Source: Notospermus geniculatus (taxonomy: Eukaryota; Nemertea; Pilidiophora; Heteronemertea; Lineidae). Taken from it: a stretch of 64,000 nt of DNA. Positions 60,001 to 64,000 of this stretch are shown piece after piece. The first letter of the stretch is position 1; each line of letters begins with the position of its first letter. The position numbers and the translations under genes were made by a program. The notes beneath the pieces are model-generated. The model made no database searches, had not been told where the DNA came from, and saw only the letters and a program-made list of their open reading frames with translations. Location: the NCBI GenBank assembly GCA_002633025.1, contig NMRB01000911.1:74673-138672 (forward strand). The letters are read 5' to 3'.

Positions 60001-60626
60001 GAGGGTGACAGCTTCGAGCGGAGGCCGATACCACTGAATTATTGAGTATATTCTTGGGTAGAACAAACCGACTTACCTGCAATTAGGTCTCTAATCGCAT
60101 CCTTATCCTCATCTTGGAGGTCATTGAAACCTTCAACATCGCTAGGGTCTTCGATGATCTTAGTGGTCGCACGGGCCCGCAGGAAGGTGTCAAACAAGCA
60201 CTGTGGATGATGCCACAGTTTCATGTCTCCACCACCATCACTAAATGGATTCACGGTTACTTTACCAAGCCTCATTTGTCCTTTAGTAAGCTTTTGTTTG
60301 CATTTTTTACAAGAGGCCATGCCCCTTTTATCATAGTCTGCACAAAATTTATTATCCGCCATATCGTCAATGTCGTATATGTCACAGAGTCCTCTGGACA
60401 AACGGGTCAAGAGATGATGATCTTTGTATCTTTGTGTGGTCAGCAGTATTTTCTGACTCACTAGGACGGGCCTCCAACTCCAAGAAGACAAACACCTTTG
60501 ATTCACAGCAATGGAAGCTTTTTCGATATCAGTTTTTGGTGTAGATTTCCATATATTTTGTGCTTGATGGAAATGCTTGCAATGAGACTGGCCAAATCTA
60601 GTGATGAGACGACTCAGTGTGTTCAT
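50805..60626 (-). CDS. LIG3: DNA ligase III, nuclear and mitochondrial forms, with PBZ finger and BRCT
   Basis: ATP-dependent ligase that seals single-strand breaks and, in mitochondria, is the essential ligase in animals. There are 17 coding exons on the minus strand: 60077-60626, 59537-59686, 59100-59261, 58403-58509, 56959-57248, 56393-56561, 55908-56063, 55595-55726, 55051-55130, 54842-54929, 54460-54537, 54175-54298, 53237-53454, 52567-52713, about 52200-52371 (3' end unsure), 51515-51628 and 50805-51059. All but the doubtful boundary have GT..AG sites and matching phases. In order: mitochondrial leader (1-88), PARP-type zinc finger (Cys106, Cys109, His140, Cys143), Lys/Ser/Pro linker, DNA-binding domain ([17 protein letters not shown]), adenylation domain with EIKYDGER (catalytic Lys499), [24 protein letters not shown] fold ending [18 protein letters not shown], a Ser-Pro-rich linker, PBZ finger, BRCT. 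About 990 residues, close to human LIG3. Confidence 0.96.
51515..51628 (-). CDS. LIG3: LIG3 exon encoding a PBZ-type zinc finger
   Basis: A 38-codon exon between good splice sites, in phase 0 on both sides. It contains [17 protein letters not shown] followed by LANFDHP. This fits the PBZ pattern (C-x-[FY]-G-x-x-C-Y-x-[KR]-N-P-x-H-x(5)-H-P) known from APLF, CHFR and SNM1A, where it binds poly(ADP-ribose). All four metal ligands (Cys, Cys, His, His) are present. Human LIG3 has no such motif. Being symmetrical in phase, the exon could be skipped without a frameshift. Confidence 0.85.
51831..52197. mobile_element. MITE family 7 in LIG3 intron
   Basis: The left end gtctaggaaaacctcgcgga is the inverse of 'tccgccgggttttcctagac' at the right. 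A partial copy is at 33524-33690. The right end touches the uncertain 3' border of the preceding LIG3 exon. Confidence 0.7.
52200..52371 (-). CDS. LIG3: LIG3 exon with Ser-Pro repeat, interrupted by an N
   Basis: It begins in phase 0 after an acceptor at 52372 ([20 protein letters not shown]), matching the LIG3 segment after the OB fold. It then enters a (Ser-Pro)n stretch encoded by a 'gatggagaagga'-type repeat on the plus strand. An N at 52236 falls inside. The frame meets a stop shortly before 52187, and no convincing donor is visible, so either the donor lies between 52200 and 52230 or the N hides missing sequence. Confidence 0.6.
52785..53205. mobile_element. MITE family 8, copy 1, split by a nested element
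   Basis: The end 'agatctacgcatttccgccg' at 52808 and the inverse end 'atttcggcggaagtgcccag' at 53160 delimit it. The family-6-like element at 52844-53019 is inserted in it, with ACAAC duplicated. Other copies are at 55217-55475 and 56080-56320. Confidence 0.8.
52844..53019. mobile_element. CAGG...CCTG element (family 6), 176 bp, nested
   Basis: caggtgcgaatccaaggggg at the left, ctggattcgcccctg at the right. ACAAC (52839-52843 and 53020-53024) is the 5-bp duplication. The uninterrupted sister sequence 'cacaacctcggtctga' at 56129 shows the empty site. Confidence 0.85.
55217..55475. mobile_element. MITE family 8, copy 2 (LIG3 intron)
   Basis: cagatctgcgcacttccgcc at 55241 is inverse to 'ggcggaagtgcgcagatct' at 55418. 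The centre is 'gattcagcaatggtcgagtc'. It is complete. Confidence 0.85.
56080..56320. mobile_element. MITE family 8, copy 3, opposite orientation (LIG3 intron)
   Basis: The same inverted ends ('agatctgcgcacttccgccg' and 'gtggaagtgcgcagatctgc'). The centre is the reverse complement of copy 2 ('gactcgac...attgctgaatc'). It lies 17 bp upstream of the LIG3 exon at 55908-56063. Confidence 0.85.
56620..56860 (-). mobile_element. tRNA-derived SINE (family 4), third copy, in LIG3 intron
   Basis: Body words 'ttattggccctggtaagtat', 'cttggatggggtct' and 'catgcgacggac' match 13470-13720. The B box has degenerated ('ggattcaaaccca'). Confidence 0.7.
57335..57969. mobile_element. 635-bp CAGGG...CCCTG element, TAGATC duplicated
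   Basis: cagggatgtcaa at the left and ttgacatccctg at the right. TAGATC (57329-57334 and 57970-57975) is an exact 6-bp duplication. The ORFs inside are not recognisable. 'gggggagcgcgaggggggtg' near 57379 recurs near 62285. Confidence 0.85.
58085..58331. mobile_element. 247-bp CAGGG...CCCTG element (family 6), TACAAG duplicated
   Basis: cagggtcggatccagg and its inverse ctggatccggccctg. TACAAG (58079-58084 and 58332-58337) is a 6-bp duplication. It lies about 70 bp from the LIG3 exon at 58403-58509. Confidence 0.85.
58628..58981 (+). mobile_element. CORE-SINE, MIR-like, in LIG3 intron
   Basis: The head 'gtgtggtctagtggttaggg' and 'tcctgggttcgattcccagt' gives intact A and B boxes. The core 'tgtgaccttgagcaagtcac' is followed by 'cacccagttgtaaaaggggt', the arrangement of vertebrate MIR. 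The 3' end is 'aaagagccctatataaagct' and an A/T tail. It is antisense to LIG3. Confidence 0.85.
60077..60626 (-). CDS. LIG3: LIG3 first coding exon with two in-frame starts
   Basis: The ATG at 60624-60626 (T at -3, weak) opens an 88-residue Arg/Lys/Ser/His-rich leader ([20 protein letters not shown]...). The second in-frame ATG at 60360-60362 has G at -3 and G at +4 and starts [20 protein letters not shown], which aligns with the known nuclear start of human LIG3. A short out-of-frame ORF (60598-60642, 14 codons) overlaps the first ATG. An acceptor (CAG at 60658-60660) shows that a non-coding exon lies upstream. The donor is at 60076/60077, GCAG|GTAAGT. Confidence 0.93.
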
Positions 60627-60642
60627 ACAATGTACCAGTCAT
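60598..60642 (-). promoter_or_regulatory. Upstream ORF overlapping the LIG3 mitochondrial start
   Basis: ATG at 60640-60642 lies 16 bp before the mitochondrial start, in a different frame, and ends at TAG 60598-60600. Its context has G at -3. Ribosomes that use it would pass the mitochondrial ATG and could reinitiate at the nuclear ATG. The regulatory role is inference. Confidence 0.6.
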
Positions 60643-60785
60643 GTCTGCCGTCAAGAACTGAAAATAAAATGAGGTGAAATTTTACGGATTTTGATTTTTA
60701 TATGGTCAGTGAGAGATGTCTGTCTTTGCACCGCAAACTGCACTGCTAGCATGTGGCAAATGTAGCCTGGCTGGGCCCTTGCTAC

Positions 60786-60880
60786 TGTTTTGAGGCGAGC
60801 AAAAAAGTGCATGTGCCTCGCAAACAATAGAAATTCTATTGTTTGCGAGGCGCATGCGCTTTTCCGCTCGCCTTAAAACA
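60786..60880. repeat. 95-bp near-perfect hairpin upstream of LIG3
   Basis: tgttttgaggcgagcaaaaa at the left folds on the right end ...gctcgccttaaaaca. The centre 'caaacaatagaaattctatt' with 'gtttg' is a perfect palindrome. Arms are about 46 bp. Confidence 0.85.
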
Positions 60881-60905
60881 GCCCACTACATAGTCTACTA
60901 CCATA

Positions 60906-61069
60906 AGGCTGCAATCACAAAGAGCTACACGCTACATGGACACACCGGTTAACAAATGGCTTCATGGTCGACGGTCACGTCGCGAGCCCTTTTTTGAAGT
61001 GAAGCCACGTTGACCGGCGGCGGCGTGTCCATGATGATGTAGGCCTAGCTCTCTCTGTGACTGCAGCCT
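60906..61069. mobile_element. Foldback MITE upstream of LIG3
   Basis: aggctgcaatcacaaagagc at the left and 'gctctctctgtgactgcagc' plus 'ct' at the right are inverted. 'tggacacaccggt' and 'ggcgtgtcca' also pair. It is non-coding. Confidence 0.7.
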
Positions 61070-61856
61070 AAAACCATCCATGCCTGCTTTCTTTGTACTA
61101 CAGTGTAGTGTATAACGCACGTGTACATGGTGTAGTACACATTCACTCACCACAAAGAAAGCACATGAACATGAACATCATTCACAAGTCAACTCAAGAC
61201 AACAAGGCAAGCATGCAAGCAAAAAGGCAAACCTGCCAAAGTGAGTTCAGTTCTGACCAAAATAACGGCATAAACCTACGTTTTATTGGTGAGTATAGAC
61301 GTGCCCCAACAAGTCCCTTGATGACTAGGCCCCCTAATCAAAGAAATGTTGAAATCGACCCCAAAAACGTGATGGATCAGCAAACAAAAGCAGCTTTTGT
61401 CATCTTTTTTTCATGCAAATCCTGAGCGATCGCAGCGCCATCTCGTGTTGGAGTGCATCACTTTCTACCTCCACGACGTCCAAACGCCGGAGAGCTGTCA
61501 ATGAATTCAACGAAATTTTCTTTCGTTTTTGGCTAAAATGAAGCCCTATTTATGATATTAAAAGGCTGTTTATGATTCAAAAATGAGATACGACTGATTG
61601 GTTAATGAATAGTGCTCATAACAAAAGGTAGGTTTAGGTTTTAGACGTCCGTTTTGTGTTGAATTTGATGATGTTTGTGGTTCCTTTTTCATGTTTTTCT
61701 CCTTCAGCACACATTGACAGGTGCTGCCACCTATATGGTTGACACTTCTGAATTCATGCATGAGACTCTTTTTGAGGTATTTCTCGGTGTAATCACAGAG
61801 TGATATATATATATATGTTTGCCTGCCTGGCTGGGTTCTCGAGATACGCTAATAAT
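61070..61856. other. Intergenic, no gene seen
   Basis: A/T-rich sequence with a short (at)n run at 61803-61816 next to the following element. The 110-codon ORF at 61093-61425 has no recognisable feature. Confidence 0.45.
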
Positions 61857-63125
61857 CAGTGAGGACTCAAGCTCCCGATCGGGAGAAATAGAAAATTCAC
61901 CACATTCGGAGAATTCTCCCAATCGGGAGAAAATTTTCCAGTCCCGTGGTCACGTGACCGCTAATTTGCAGACGCTCTATCGTCATGACAGTTTGTCATA
62001 GAAGAAATGTGGGGTATAGAATCGACAACAATCGTCATGAAAACCATGCCATCCTTCGGCTCAGACCGCAGATTACACCAGAAACAACAATCTTTGGTGC
62101 CATAAAGTGAAAATTCCCGACCAAAAATTAAATTTACATGGATTTTCATCGGGTTTTTTGCAAAATGTGCCTTGCTTCCCCCACTTCCGTTATAGCAAAT
62201 TGTGCGCATGCGCAAATGAGCAGATACTTGCGCAAATGGTTCTCAGTGTTCTCCAACTTTTTTTCTGTCGACTTGGCGGCACAGGGGGGAGCGCGAGGGG
62301 GGTGTCCCCCCTCGCATGAAGAAATTTTTCAAAATTGGAGAATAAAAGACCCAATTTCCCGGCATCTGCGATCAACAATCGATCCGAGCGGCGGCCATTA
62401 CAAGGAAGTCACTTGGCACGAAACCTGACGGAAATTGCCGAACGACTGGCCGAGTGTGTGACGTCAGACGCTGTGCCAAATATGGTCACCGTTACGCTAC
62501 TATTCCATTCATCACTGTTCATGACTAGAGTTGATTGACCAATCAGGAAGAAGGGCACGAATATGGCGCGAACAGACGTGAATACATTATGTAGATTGCG
62601 CATAAATTATTGATTTTCATGTTGAAGTGGAGTCCCCACGTAGACTGCGACCGGCGTAGCTGTCGTCGGAGGGAAAGCGCACGTGTTCCCGCGTTCACGG
62701 CGATTTCGTCAGTTTAATGGTGGGCGATTCAGAGAATGACTTTGGGGCTGGGGAGAAGGAAACAACTTTGTTTTCAGGTCAGTTGATAAACGAATTGACT
62801 GAGATCGATTATAGAAGGCAAAACACCAATGTTTTTGTCAATTTGAACTCGTGGTTTTTCAACATGGCGGCAATTTTTTCAACTTGGCGGCAACATTTTT
62901 CGGGTTGGCGGAAGGACACAACTCGGCCGCCGGGTTGGCGGGCTAATATTTTGAATTGGCGGCAGGTAGGCAGCTTATAGGAGTTGGAGAACACTGGGTT
63001 CTAAAGAAAATTGTTCTCCTGATTGGGAGAATTTCTCTACTTTGGGGTAAAAAAACTTCTCCTGATGAGGAGAATTCTCCAGAAGTGGGGAATTTCTCCA
63101 TTTCGGGAGCTTGAGTCCTCACTGA
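61857..63125. mobile_element. 1.27-kb DNA element, CAGTG ends, ATAAT duplicated
   Basis: The left end cagtgaggactcaagctccc is exactly inverse to the right end gggagcttgagtcctcactg. ATAAT (61852-61856 and 63126-63130) is the target duplication. Subterminal 'gggagaat(t)' words repeat many times near both ends, as in transposase-binding arrays. No transposase is recognisable. Confidence 0.9.
62867..62965 (+). repeat. Short array of 'tt(gg)cggca' units
   Basis: Four to five imperfect units of about 24 bp built on 'ttggcgg' (caacttggcggcaacatttt, gggttggcgg, aattggcggcag) lie inside the element at 61857-63125. Confidence 0.6.
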
Positions 63126-63378
63126 TAATGTCGGCCATGCCCACCGGGGCATGCAGGGCAAGAAGAGCAAGAGGGCGACAACTTGCTGATGACTCACTGA
63201 ACTAACTCGGTCATTTGTGACTGTCATTTGTGACTGTGACTGTCATGACTGTGACGCTTATAGTTAATAGGCCTACATCATGACTTGAGTGTGACTACCA
63301 GTCCATTTTGACGAGATGACGGTCTCGCCCATCAGTCCTTGCTGCACCTGCGGTGTTCATCTGTGGACCGACATTTGT

Positions 63379-64000
63379 GACCATCACAGCAAACCCAGGT
63401 GCATGGCACTCTTACATGTAGCTTGGCAGGTTGAGACCAAATGTTTGTCAGTTTCAGATTTGTCTGTCTATGAAATCTGAAACAATCTATTTCCTCCATT
63501 CTCTCCTGCTGTCAGCCTAGTTTGTTGAGGCTCACTTTCTGTGCGACATGCCCCTATGACGGGTCATATTTGATTGAAACATTGTACTTGTAGGCTAATC
63601 ATATGCTAATCAGCCTGCAGGTTATTTCATTGCCGGGTTAAAATTCTGACCTACCTGTTTATTTATTGACCGCTGAATTTTGTGGCGTTTCCTCATGCTC
63701 TGACTAAGAAACCTGATCCCTACATCCACTCATACCCTCTGGATTCCTTTGTGTCACTGTCCGAGCTGAGGCTATTTTCATTATCATTACTCACACTTGA
63801 CGCACTCGCACAATGTTGTTGTTTCTTTTGATCCTAGTTATCTTTGATGATAGATTTTATCATTTGTGACCCTCAGCAAAACCAGTCGCATGTCGCTCTT
63901 TGGCAGGTTGAGACCAAATGTTTGTCAGTTTCATTATTGTCTGTCTGTTATGAAATCTGAAATAATCTATTTCTTCCATTCTCTTCTGGTGTCATCTTAG
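63379..64000 (+). repeat. Tandem pair of a 140-bp repeat running off the right edge
   Basis: 'ggcaggttgagaccaaatgt' and 'tgaaatctgaaacaatctat' occur at 63425-63495 and again at 63902-63970, about 478 bp apart. The second copy continues to the window end. No gene is seen. Confidence 0.75.

Noticed and set aside
63379-64000. CRISPR-like spaced repeats
   Set aside because: Only two copies about 478 bp apart in an animal genome; it is an ordinary dispersed or tandem repeat.

Overview
This is nuclear DNA of an animal. It has intron-containing genes with GT..AG junctions, an axonemal radial-spoke gene, a DNA ligase III with a mitochondrial leader, tRNA-derived SINEs, a CR1/L2-type LINE and very many short inverted-repeat elements (MITEs). 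The gene set and the repeat texture (recurrent 'taggcctac', 'tacatgta', polymorphic MITE insertions) suggest a marine invertebrate, perhaps a deuterostome such as an echinoderm, hemichordate or cephalochordate. The phylum is inference; I cannot fix the species.

Layout. 1-8010: mostly repeats, plus one GC-rich exon on the minus strand (3812-4045) that may begin a PR/SET-domain gene running off the left edge. 8011-21592: two near-identical head-to-tail copies (7.3 and 6.3 kb) that meet exactly at an ambiguous base (N at 15312). Most of the size difference is a 1,026-bp TA-flanked element present only in the first copy. I see no gene here and suspect two haplotypes placed in series. 21593-35047: gene-poor, with MITEs, a tandem duplication and A/T-rich satellite-like stretches. 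35048-37231: RSPH3 on the minus strand, six exons, with the 5' end not found. 38817-38989: a plus-strand first exon encoding a mitochondrial presequence, remainder not found. About 39500-43520: a LINE with ORF1 and an apurinic-type endonuclease. The endonuclease is split by an 803-bp element with a TTA target duplication, and the reverse transcriptase is missing at an N (42823). 45620-49263: a four-exon DEDDh exonuclease of the AEN/ISG20L2 family on the plus strand. 50805-60626: DNA ligase III (LIG3) on the minus strand, 17 coding exons, convergent with the exonuclease gene. 60657-64000: LIG3 upstream region and more MITEs.

The three solid genes do not form a pathway. RSPH3 builds the ciliary radial spoke, the exonuclease probably acts on nucleolar RNA or on DNA, and LIG3 seals single-strand breaks in nucleus and mitochondria. 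The most interesting biology is in LIG3: a leader upstream of an internal, better-context start (two compartments from one mRNA), an overlapping upstream ORF, and a PBZ-type (poly-ADP-ribose-binding) zinc finger on its own exon between the catalytic core and the BRCT domain, an arrangement absent from human LIG3. Among the repeats, a chimeric tRNA/5S rRNA-like sequence, a MIR-like CORE-SINE and a family of CAGG...CCTG elements with 5-6 bp target duplications stand out. Five single Ns (15312, 30057, 37982, 42823, 52236) probably mark collapsed or joined assembly points; at least three sit at structurally odd places.
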